Of a stretch of 64,000 nucleotides of DNA, positions 28,096 through 39,102 are shown piece after piece. The notes beneath the pieces were generated by a model. That model saw only the letters and a list, made by a program, of their open reading frames with translations. It was not told the DNA's origin and ran no database searches. A program made the position numbers and the translations under genes. Origin of the DNA: Ascaris suum (taxonomy: Eukaryota; Nematoda; Chromadorea; Rhabditida; Ascarididae); contig CM024172.1 in assembly GCA_013433145.1 (NCBI GenBank), positions 1,610,501 through 1,674,500 of the forward strand, given 5' to 3'. Position 1 is the stretch's first letter; each line of letters opens with the position of its first letter.

Positions 28096-29841
28096 AATCA
28101 GGAGGTGAACGTGCCGATTCGTTTTTACGAAAGCGTCAGTTCTAGATGTCATCGTTTTCTTTAGCTATAAGCGGTGTTTGCATGCGTACTCCCCCCCCCC
28201 CCTCCAAAAAAAACATCTCTATGCTTACCTGAAAGCACAACACACCCTTCGAAAGTGTACCACGACGTGAAAGTATGCTATCACCGATTTCACGCTCACC
28301 ACAGCTTAACTCATGAAAGTTGATTGAACGCGATATTAAGCTTATGCAATTCAAGGCTTTCGAGCCGATTTCGATCGACGAACATCCCAACAGAATTAAG
28401 CGATCATTTGGAATTTACTTTTTATTCTACTTTAATCTCAACAAAACATTAATTGCGAATAAATGTCTCTTCATGTCGCTTCAAATTCCGCTTAGGTGAA
28501 TTCGTGACGTCGCATCAAGGTTAGAGCTTGATTAGTCTCCTGCCCATCGGATGTTGACGAGTCGATTTACCGCTGTTCTCCTTAAGTGAAGAGTTCGAAC
28601 TTGCTCCACTGCCTTCGTCCCGGTGAGGATGCTGGTGGGAGTTGCTCGATAGAACGAACCCAAGAGTCTGATCGGAGCCCACTTAAAACCGATTGCACAA
28701 TAACCAGTGCGAAACGGCGAATCGACCCTGGTTCCATCCGGAACCAGACTTAAGTCTTGGGTCGCGCTTTTGCCAAAACTTGGTCTCCTCTATGCTTCCC
28801 ACCCAACATCGGTTTTGTCGACCTGATATCGGTTTCGACCTTGTGCTGAACTTTCGTATGCTAGATGGACATCCGACTTTGCACTTTTTCTTATCGCCCG
28901 CTGAATTCGCGGCCTCTTTCTGAGGTTATGACCCGTTGATCAAGTTTCAGCCCTTTCGGTAAGCTCTCTAACTGCCGTTGCATTCTTCACCTGACGCTCA
29001 TTCTGTTCTGTCAGATCGTTTGCGCTCTCATTAAATTGCTAAACTTCAACTCAGTTAGAGCTGTAAATATTTTGTTGAATGCCTAACATTAAAGGTTTTT
29101 CTGAACCGTACTTTTCGATTTTTGGCTATATTCTCAGATATGTCGTACCTATTGCCTCCTTCTCAACCTTTAGGCGGATATGTGATTTCCTAATATTGGA
29201 TCAGCGGCTGCGTATCAATTCTAGTACTATGATGCTTTAGATATCAGCATGCCATGAGCGTTTTATTGCATACCGAAACGAACAAGGATATTTGCGATGA
29301 ATTAAGCACAATTAGCATCAATGCCTTATTTAAATGCCCTATAAAAAAGTATAATAATAACCAAGTAGCGCATCGAAAGGCGCAAAATAATGCGCTGAAT
29401 TATAAGCGTTACCAGGAAGGAAAATAAACAAGTAAATGAATCCTGTGATTGTTGACGATATTTAAGCACATATAACACTATAAAATATTTCATTTTATCA
29501 AGAAATACAGGTAAAGTGGGTATAAAAATATATACGCAAACAATGACTCATGACAAAATAGTCAACAATGACGAAGTAATGATTCGGAATGTTATTATTC
29601 CTAGTTGTCAAATCTTAAAACAATTGGCCCCATAAAACATACGGACTGAGGTATTCTGTGCAGAAATTAATTGATTCAATCGAATGGGCTCACCTAAAAT
29701 TTCCGTTACATCTTGAAAATCAAGGTGAAAAATAGCCAAATTACGTTCAGCATGTCGAAAACATTCGATCAACAAGAGCGAAGAAGAAGAAGTGATTAAG
29801 AACGAAATAAAGAAATAAAATTTGCTTAAATTTATAACCAT
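28096..29841 (-). CDS. Small gene with a signal-peptide-like first exon; product unknown, exon chain uncertain
   Basis: The best exon is the first, 29841-29694. It has ATG, then a hydrophobic start (FYFFISFLITSSSSLLL), then FRHAERNLAIFHLDFQDV, and a clean G/GTGAGC donor in phase 1. Exons 28845-28803 and 28681-28521 join in phase, giving KVETDIRSTKPMLVGSDQ and a Ser/Asn/His-rich tail ending RRLIKL and a stop. A 48-nt piece after GTTTAG near 29.02 kb (begins QFNESANDLTEQ) and a stretch near 29.17 kb are possible middle exons. If a GTAAAT donor near 28.57 kb is used instead, the chain could continue into about 28356-28229 (ends GVLCFQ at a GTAAGC donor) and end near 28096. These could also be two genes. 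I recognise no family; a secreted or membrane protein is the inference from the first exon alone. Confidence 0.4.
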
Positions 29842-30107
29842 ATTCTATATATAATATTTTATCATTGGTTTTTTATCATTTCTTTTTTTGTCATTCTTTC
29901 TCATATATATCTGTATTAACTATACTATTTCAACGGTCTTTTCGTACCTCCACTTCAGTGAAAAATATCTTTGTTGCATTCGTTGATGACTATAGCAGGC
30001 CATAGAGGAATGGATTTCAACACAACAAACTTAACAGTACAACAATTTCCGTTGAGATCGTGATGAAAGAACAAACAAGGAATTGCCCAACAAAAAATGC
30101 ATTAATT

Positions 30108-30111
<4 letters not shown>

Positions 30112-30178
<67 letters not shown>
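30112..30178. repeat. (AT)n microsatellite
   Basis: About 67 bases of pure AT, just beyond the 3' end of the minus-strand coiled-coil gene. It generates Tyr-Ile open frames on both strands. Confidence 0.95.
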
Positions 30179-30182
<4 letters not shown>

Positions 30183-30790
30183 CATGGATTTGAGGAGAAA
30201 ATTTCTGTGGGATAATTTGATCGATTTCATTATATCGTTTAATTTTCTCTATTCCTCTATCGTCAACCGAAATCTTTGCCATGAAGCTTCGAAGGATTAA
30301 ATTAGATCTTTATCTTCATCAAGAAAATATAGAATTTCAATAAATCAATAAAAAGATCAGAGTTGAATAAACACTCTGCTCGGAATACTTCACTGCACTT
30401 CTACTTCTTTTCTAAAGAATTATATACAAAAAAACAAAACAAATAATGTATCCATTCTTTCAAAACAGTTGGCATATGAGTTTTAGCAGTTAGGTTACGA
30501 TAAGAAATCCATAACAAATGACAAATTATGGTGCCCATTCCTCTTCAAAAACGTGTGGGTCAGATAACAAAACGGTGGCCCCGGTGAAGACAGGTAATTC
30601 TACGCATTATGTACACTGAGTCATTAAGAAACAGGTGTTTTGAGCGACAATATTTCAAATATACCTTGCAAATACTCTATTCACCTACCACAGAAAAAAT
30701 TTCACCATTCTAGCGAAAGAAAACACAATATCCGATCAAAAAACAAAACTTTCATTATCAATCCAAAGAAACAACCGTTAGAGCTTTAAA

Positions 30791-31219
30791 TTAATCGAAA
30801 GCACAATCATGAAGGCGGATATGCATAGTTGAACTACCCATAAGTGTCCGCAACGAGTTGCTATTCCAGAAATCGACAGGTGCTTCACCATCGCATAACA
30901 TCCACGCTGCATCCAGTAAGCGCTGCAACAATAAGAGAGGCTCCACATAATACTCCTGAGAATTCATTAATTGGCTTCAACTCTAAACCTTAGGCCATTA
31001 GCCGAGTGGCAATCATTACATAATCGAGGTTTTCAAATAGCATAAACAGATTGCCGCTTCGGGGATTGTTCATCACAGCGGGTGAATTTGCCACTAAAAA
31101 TTGGACTTTTTAGATGAAAGGAAAAATGTAATTTCCTTTTCCTGTCAGTAAAGATAAAATATGACGATTTTTTAACATGGATCTGAAGTGGAATAAAATC
31201 TACGAAGACTCATTAAAAC

Positions 31220-31309
<90 letters not shown>

Positions 31310-34300
31310 CGATAGTAATATACACAGTCGACAGTAAATAAAACAGATATAATATGTAAGAAACTTGTTCATTCATTATTGATAAAAATAAGGTAGAATT
31401 ATATAGTGCCGTAAAAATGGATATCACCTTGTCACCGAGGCAGCCAGAAACGTCGAAAATATTTGACGTCCCCGTCTGTAATCCAACGCTATTGCTCGTC
31501 ACCGCTCTTGGTTGTCTCCGCTCTTCGGTGAAATTTGATGGCGCATTTTCCGGTCGAGGTCTTCGCTTGATTTCGTAAAAGAAGTCTTGAAATAAGAGCA
31601 ACCGCATACATTCAATATCAAATGAAAGATTGGTGGATAGCATATGAAAATTTATCTATAACAATCAAATACTCCTCCACTTTACAACTTCCTGCAATAG
31701 TAGCAATCATGTCGATCAGTCGAATTATACGCCCTACCTGTGCCGATTAACTAAAACTCTTCACACCTCAACGTCTAGTAATGTTTTCGTTTGCACTTCG
31801 AAGTGAATAGTGCCAAAACGGCCTGGATCAAAGTGTAAAACCTCCTCTTGGAGGCAATAATTTAAGCACGTCTTCCAAGTAGCCAATTCAAACGTATAGA
31901 ATAATTCCCTTTGCCCATATCTGTTCATTATGACTCTTAAACAGATAACAATAATATCAAGTGAATATTTATACCTAGATGATATGCGATAGTGCGGATT
32001 AATTAAAACAAACGAAGTGAACTGAAACGAAATGCTAAGAAAACAACTGAGAGATGCTATATAAGTGATGTTTTTCCTCACAGAGATCCACTGTTTATTC
32101 TGCTAGTTACATAGTGATAGCGGTGATAATGCATAATCATTAGTGATAATCCATCCATTCGATGAAACAGGGTCATTCCATTCTGCCAGTTATAAAATAA
32201 ACCCCCCCCCTCCCTCCCCCCCCCCCCTTAGCATGAAAATCCGCTCTAATCCATTAATTATGTTGTTTTAATGTTTTCTGAATGCTCATATTGTGCGTAA
32301 CAAGCAGATCAAGATGAATAACCGATCGTTCAACGTTACCAGGTCGTCCATAAGGGTCTTTTGTAGGGCTTGGAGCAGTCTGGAAAGTAGCTTGTGTTTC
32401 ATCAATGGTCCTTTTGCGGTGAGAGAAGAGTGAGGCGAGATTTCGTGAATCGTTCAAACTACGAGGAAATGGAACTCCCGAACGTCGCGAACATAGCATG
32501 ACCTTCCTAGTTTGAAGAACTCCAGCTGATACTTCATCAGATGATGATGAAGGAATCTTAAATGTAAAAACTATATCTCAATGTAATTTAGAATATGAAG
32601 CAGAAGTTAAACGCCACTGAGAATAAAAGCAGATGCGCGAAAAAATATAATACTTCTATAAAATGGGCAGTATTTGTGACATAGCCCGAAAAACGATTTC
32701 GAGATCATAAGAGTGGCGCTTTATTGCTCAGCTGCCAACAGTAAAATCCTAGCTATAAGATCAAGATTAGACATTAATTGTGAGCCAATGAATGCTCACG
32801 CCAACAAAGCCCATGTAAACTGCAAATATCAATAAAGAGAACGAGCTTGAACTCGAACCTTATACACGACGTTCACTCAAGTACTTTCACCAATCGACTA
32901 CATATCGATTATTCCAAATGACAATCGCCTAGAAAACAGAAAACGAGCTTGAACCTGAACTTCATATGCTATTTTCACTGAACTACTTTCATCACACGAC
33001 TCAATTACTCTCTTCAATAAAAAAAAACATGCAATCATTCTAGAGATATAAAATTAAGCAACAACCATATCATCGTTCCCTCACATCCACCATCACTAAT
33101 CCTAGATTTCATTCTAAGTTGTTACTCTCATCGATCTTTAAACGAAATATTATCACTTCAACGATACCACAATAAGTCATATCTTACGGGCATATCATTC
33201 AAATATTAAGAGAATATTTCTCACATACCATAATTGCTTGCGATTGTTGATCAGTCGAATGGGCGGTCGCATTGCTTAATCGTTCACGAAATTCATTACT
33301 CCTCCGCTCTTGCTCCTAAATCCACACATGAATATAAACATACAATCAATAATTTATAACTCTAGAATTCCACACAAAAATAAAAATACGACACTTAAGA
33401 CCTTAGTTAACATTTATTAGTGCAACGCTCAGGTAGATATGCATCTACCTGTGTTCCAAGTAGAATTTGACAGAAAATTTAGGCAATAAAATTTTTGAAA
33501 TACGACGTTTCCACTTTTCACTTAATGCATTTTGTATATACATCCTCTTCCCCCTCCCTCAAAAAAAGTGTATTCTTAAAGAGGAAGTAATCTTGAAGAT
33601 TTATTTACAAACTTCAGTGTTTAATGATCCAAAGAGCTATAAAATTAAGCAATCATATTATTATCGTTTCCTCACATCCATCACCACTAATTCTGGAACT
33701 GAAACCTTTTTCCAGTTATATGGAGCGGCAAGATATAGCGCTATCACCTTCCCTCCCAATTATTCCATTATGTGGGGCATGTTGCTAATGCGAATTCAAA
33801 GCAACACGGCAAAACGCTCACCTGATAGGTAATTTCATCACGTAATTCTTTTTCGAGTCGTTCATGTCGATTTCTCTCCTCATCCAATCGTTGCTCGAAT
33901 GTTTTGCGTATTTCGAGCAATTGCGATTGTAAATGCGCTTTCTCTCTAATATAATTGTACATTTTCTCTCGAAATTAATCAAATATTTCAAAACCTTTTT
34001 TTTTTCTTTTCACAATTTTCAATTAATTTCTTCTCCAATTAATATCAAATGAAGCTTTAAAATTTATTTTTTTTTTACTTTAACTCTCATTCTGATTCAA
34101 AAATGACCATTATATTCGCAAGCATTTTAAATATCCCATTCCCTTCTCATATCATCTATATATATTTTTCATTGCAATATTTTCAGCATTATTTGGTCAA
34201 TCTTTTGGTCATTTAATGACCACTTCATTTATTGACCATCCTCTCATCTTCTAAAATCTCACAGTGTCAATATCAATGCAAAAGAGACGACCACAACAAT

Positions 34301-35461
34301 GCTTTGAATAAGCGTTATATAGAAAGTCCTAATTGTTGATTTGAGATGCTCATAAAAACTCAAAGTTTTATGTCAATAATTCTTCTCTTAAGTTTTCAAA
34401 TACGTGGTAATTAGAAAATGAAAAACAAAAGTAATGCGAATTTGAGTTAAATTTATTATCGAGTAACTATTTATAGTCTATAAAATTTCAAATAATCTAT
34501 CGATGGGGGAATTGAAAAAAAAAAAGAAAAGAAAAGAAAAATCAAAAAAAAACTATTCAATTCTAATCCTTCTAAAAGAAATACATTCTTTAATATGAGC
34601 AAGTTTAGAGTATTAATTATGAATTCATGACCCCCTTTTTTTCCAATGATAAAATGATTTACTTATGTGAAACCTGAAATAAACCTGAAATAAATAAAAT
34701 ATGAGACGAAAAACAACGTTTATCTGACTTACTTATCCATATTCTGTATTTTAAATTTGAGGAATTGAATCTCTCCGCTTTGATCATTGTTCTCGTCCTT
34801 TACCCTCCGAATCTACAAAATTCCCTCCTATAATTACAATAACATCAAGTATGAAAGAGCGGAAGAAATATGGGTGGGCGGAGGGAAGGGGGAGGGGGGA
34901 GGGGGGGGAAGGGAGGGAGGGGAGGGGAGGGGAGGGGGAGGGGAAGGAGAGGAGAGGAAGGAAGGGAGGGGAGGGGAGGGGGAGGGGAAGGAGGAGGAGA
35001 GGAAAGGAGGGGAAAGAGAGGGGAGAGGATAAAAGAAAAAGTTTATAACCAAATAAAACACAACCTATATCCAAGCTTTTTAATTAAAAAAAAAAGGTGA
35101 TCCATCATAAATGATATTTATTATTCATATATTCGATAGATTCAAAGAAATAATTTCAAAGCGGGTTTTTTTGGAACTATTCAATTATATTGCTTAACGT
35201 TAACTCAACTATTGTCTAATTAATAATTTTTTTTTTCAATTTGAAGAAAACTAATAAAGATTTCTATCATTGAGATTTCAAACGAATTATTTACATCTCG
35301 AAGAATTTTTCAAATTTTTTTATACCAGTATTTAAAATCAATTTTTTCTTTCATATATTTTAAAATTTCGTTAGCAAATTGCAATTTTTTTTTCTTTTTT
35401 TTTTTTTTTCTAAAGTCGATATTCAAAATATTTGAAAAATGAGAATATATAAAAGTTAGAA

Positions 35462-35502
<41 letters not shown>

Positions 35503-36690
35503 CTCTCTCAAAAAAAAAATTTATTGAAGAGAAAAGATGTAAAATAAAATTCCATAATATTCAAAATAGATCTACTTATATAATAGATGGATATTTAAAT
35601 TTAAAGCGTTCATATTTATGTGAAATCTTTATCAATCGTAATTAAGAAAAACGATATATCTCTAAAAAGAAAAAAAAAAGAGTCTATGAAGAAGAAAAAA
35701 AAAATTAAAATATCGGTGTTTAATTTCACGTTATTATATGCGATAATATCACAATAGATTAAAGCGATTGTTGATCGGATATTGCCTCATATAGATCTCT
35801 GCAAGTTGCCTAACAACAACGAGACTAATAAACATCTATAAGGTAAGAGCAATTACTCTATAAAAAGGAAGAATATACTTCTTTTAAAAATAATCTCGAA
35901 TGAAATTACAACAAAAAAAAACCGGAAATCAATAAGGATTTTAAAAAATATGTAAGCAATAAAAATAAATATTTACTTGCTCTTCCATTTGTGTTAAGAT
36001 TTGATTGTTTATATTTGTAAACTTCAATATACGTTCATGTGTATATGCATCTGAAATTTAATTAAATTAAATTATTTCAAATATTTTCATTATAATTGAA
36101 AAAAAAAAAAATTATCGAATTAATTTATTTCAAACAATTTTTAATTAAGTAATCGCCACATTTCTTTTTTTTTTTCTCTAAGTTTTATTATGCAAAGAAA
36201 AAAAAAAAGTTGGAGCAAAATTATCAATGCCTAAAAATCTATGAATGATTTCCCTCTTCTTTTATCCTCGATCTTCCAATCTCAAATTTCATATCATTTC
36301 TTATTCTTTAATATTTTTTTTCAACTATAAAGCATATTTTCTTAACAATGTTAGGGGCATATCATAAAATTTATTATATATTCTTCGGAATTTATTACTC
36401 TTCTACTCATAATATTTCTCAAATAATTTCAAAATTCCTAAAATCAAATTAAATTCCTATCAAAAATCCCAAAAATAACTAATGAAAATGTTTTGTAATT
36501 AAAAAATATTTACAAGCTGAACAATCATATTTGAATAGAAATCAATAAGAAAATAGATTTTCGACAAACTTGCAGTGTCATTGCGTTTCTCGTATTGCGA
36601 TTCTCTATTCATATCGTTGTCGTCATCGACGAAATCGTCGGATGGACATTTGCGCTTTATTCCAGACGGTCCCGCTTGACCATCATCCAT
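30791..36690 (-). CDS. Nine-exon coiled-coil protein of 348 residues, no recognised family
   Basis: Exons, all in matching phase: 36690-36570 (ATG), 36050-35977, 33965-33822, 33315-33229, 32556-32340, 31846-31765, 31585-31503, 31093-31020 and 30955-30791 (TAA). Residues 1-40 are acidic and carry a KRK cluster (GPSGIKRKCP). Residues about 65-140 form a charged coiled coil (KTFEQRLDEERNRHERLEKE, then EQERRSNEFRERL). A Ser/Arg-rich linker follows (SRRSGVPFPRSLNDSRN). The last 130 residues look folded: GRFGTIHFEVQTKTLLDVEV, KCAIKFHRRAETTK, NLFMLFENLDYEYYVEPLL, RLLDAAWMLCDGEAPVDFW. The exon at 31585 was set by phase; its other frames are also open. The acceptor at 33965 is a weak choice. The coiled coil suggests oligomerisation, possibly in the nucleus or on the cytoskeleton. 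I considered a kinesin-6 tail and found no motor or Arf-binding motif. Confidence 0.72.
31222..31307. repeat. (AT)n microsatellite
   Basis: About 85 bases of pure AT in the intron between the exons at 31503 and 31093 of the coiled-coil gene. Confidence 0.95.
32838..33001 (-). repeat. Diverged tandem duplication in an intron
   Basis: Two copies of about 60 nt, at 32838-32899 and 32941-33001. Both start with ACGAGCTTGAAC and run through a TTCACT...ACTTTCA block to a CGACT end. They lie in intron 4 of the coiled-coil gene. Confidence 0.6.
33043..33697 (-). repeat. Duplicated block shared by introns 3 and 4 of the coiled-coil gene
   Basis: 33043-33107 and 33632-33697 match over about 60 nt (ATAAAATTAAGCAA, a CGTT-CCTCACATCCA core, CACTAAT). 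One copy is on each side of the exon at 33229-33315. An internal duplication of this part of the gene would explain it. Confidence 0.6.
34872..35030 (+). repeat. G-rich purine tract in intron 2 of the coiled-coil gene
   Basis: About 150 bases of almost only G and A on the plus strand, with many GGG and GGGG runs (GGGGA/GGGAGG units). The gene strand is therefore C/T-only. Several open frames here are Gly/Glu/Arg or Pro/Ser low complexity and are not genes. Confidence 0.9.
35465..35509. repeat. (TC)n microsatellite
   Basis: About 45 bases of TC with one interruption (CCTC), in the same intron as the G-rich tract. Confidence 0.95.
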
Positions 36691-36749
36691 TCTTCAATAC
36701 TCATACAATATCTTTGAGTCGTCGAATTGCTTTCCGAAAATGAAAATTA

Positions 36750-39050
36750 AATATTTCATATACGAGTTTAGCGATGCTTTCTGCCCATATTTTCGTTCAT
36801 GCTTTCTTTATATAGAAACATCTAATCCAATGGATAGAAACAACTACATTATTGTGGTTTCATCGCATTTTCATCACTCATATCCTGAATATCCATCGTC
36901 GAACACTTGGATGACCATCGTTTATGATACAAGATAAAGTGAAGATCGACGGCAGATCAAGGTTGCTCACGATCGTGGTGATACAAGTTTGCATTGAATA
37001 TCAACATAAAAGACTTATATAACATTCATGCAAGAGGACGTTTATCACTGCTTAAGGTACTGCTATCCAAATCATATTTGTATCTGGCAAAAACTTACCT
37101 CAAAAGCTATGCGCGGACCCCTAAACGCTCAACTCTTGCGGCAACCTATTTTTCGATCCCCTCACTAACGAAATACCGTTCATCTATATATGAGTGATTC
37201 CCTCCCTTCTTCCTCCAAAATTTTCGGCTCCACTTAAGGGTATCGAAAAAATTCAACACCTCCCACCTATATATGTAAAACGAAAGCATATCTAATTACA
37301 TAGATTACTTGGGAGGATTTCATTCTTGTATGGGATATCCTATTTTTTTGGGTTTTTGCACCACCCATCTGGAAATACTCCAGCAGTGAATAAAAACTAG
37401 TAACATATAGCTTGTCGTCATAACAATTTCTAGTGAGAATTCGCCACTTATTTTACTTTTTTTATCACCGATTTCCTTTCAATTTCACATCATACTTGTA
37501 AGTAATCATTTTCCTCCTAGCTATTGCTTTATTAGGACACGAATTACCTTCCCTCTAAATTTCTTGTATTTTTTCTTAGGCATTTCGAATAAGCCTTTAA
37601 ATATGGAGACCTTAGATTAGAAATTCTGTGATAAAAATACATTGGAATCTGAAAGTGTTTCTCATGTCCTTTCCTGGCCAGTCTATTCCCCACTCAGCGC
37701 ATTTGATATCCAGAAAGCAAAAGTAGGCTATCTAGACCGCGTTTTTGACTTCGCAATAACAACATCCTTTTCACACATAAGCATTGTCTAAAGAAAGGAT
37801 GGCAAGGGAATCCCACTACCTGCAGCTACTTTTAGATCAGCATGTGTACCTTGCTCTCCTGCAAAAAGCAATTTTGCGACCTTCGCTGTAACCGATATTG
37901 TCACTAAAATATGAAAATAACTGCCGCCTTACTAGCACCTAGTATCCTTTGTAAGGATGCGTTGAACCCCGTCCGAGTCGCAAGCGGACTTCCGTCCGAT
38001 CGCGGTTGCGGCGGATATAAACATATTTTATTTGTCGTTATCTGCGTGTTCATATATCACTATCTTCAATCATTCGAGATCAGGAAATTGCTCTAAGCGA
38101 ACATCCGCCATCCAGAAATGCTGTTACTTCACAACTCCTTAAATCATGCGAACAAAACTTCCCCGAAGAGTAAATCCACTAATGACATATTGGAGTCGTC
38201 GAAAAAGTTAAACAAGCAGCACCAAAAATGTCATTGCATAAGCCGATAATTCCGATCACTCGAATCATAATAGTTGAGCATAATTTATTTGCGATTCTTT
38301 CCGCTTCACGAACGGGGACTTCCAATGAGGCGTATGATTCGGCTACCGCGATCATGCCCAGGAATTCGACAACAAAAATGGGTCTAACATCACTTCAGCT
38401 GGATCCCGACTTTCAGAGCCAATCAAGTACGGCTTCCACAATGATGACCGGATGCGACCTGCCGCGTGCTTCATAAATGAGGTACGATAAACCTGCCTCT
38501 TCATTTGCATAAAATATGTGCTCTTTCATACAAAGGCGTCCTTCAGATGAAGAATATGCGACCGTAGTTCTTAAGGCAATCGTCTCAAAGAGGCTATGGA
38601 AGTAAAAAAAAAAAGAAGAATGCTGAATAAAGGCGATTAAACAACCTTTCATCTTTTGAAATCTTAGAACGTTACCTTCATAAACAAACAATCAAAACTA
38701 CTTTTATTATGAAGAGAAATAAACTTATTATCGAAGAAACAAATAAATTATTTCAGGAGAAAATAAAACAAAATGCACTCGTCTAAGCGATGCAAATATC
38801 CACAAAAAAAAAACGATAAGAACCACCTTTCGGAGTGAATGATAGCAACGATCAATGACAGAACGCATGCAATAGGCGTGTGAAAAACAAATCAACAAAT
38901 GCACGCAATACTGCAAGCTGCGTTATGCCAATTTATATCCTTCTATCCCTATTCCTTCAACCTGCAATACTCTTGATGCAACATTTATAAACAATGAACG
39001 AGTTTAGGGGAAAACAAACACCGCTGAACGCAGAGCAGTTGCGAACAACT
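36750..39050. other. Intergenic stretch, no supported gene
   Basis: This lies between the 5' end of the coiled-coil gene and the 3' end of endoplasmin. Small open frames on both strands (for example 38228-38476 plus, 38413-38691 minus) lack splice partners or recognisable content. The promoter of the coiled-coil gene should lie just above 36690. Confidence 0.5.
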
Positions 39051-39102
39051 TTACAGGCAGATCAAATCTCTTGTGTGCAATCCAACGGGTGTGTACTCGG
39101 CC

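Noticed and set aside
31172..31643. Minus-strand open frames ending in Tyr-Ile repeats
   Set aside because: They read through the AT microsatellite. Part of this stretch is a true exon (31585-31503), but in a different frame.
34784..35100. Several overlapping open frames on both strands
   Set aside because: They are produced by the G/A-only block; the products are Gly/Glu/Arg or Pro/Ser low complexity with no gene signals.
30791..36690. Kinesin-6 (MKLP1/ZEN-4) tail as identity of the coiled-coil gene
   Set aside because: No motor domain is nearby, and the C-terminal sequence does not match the Arf-binding region of that family.
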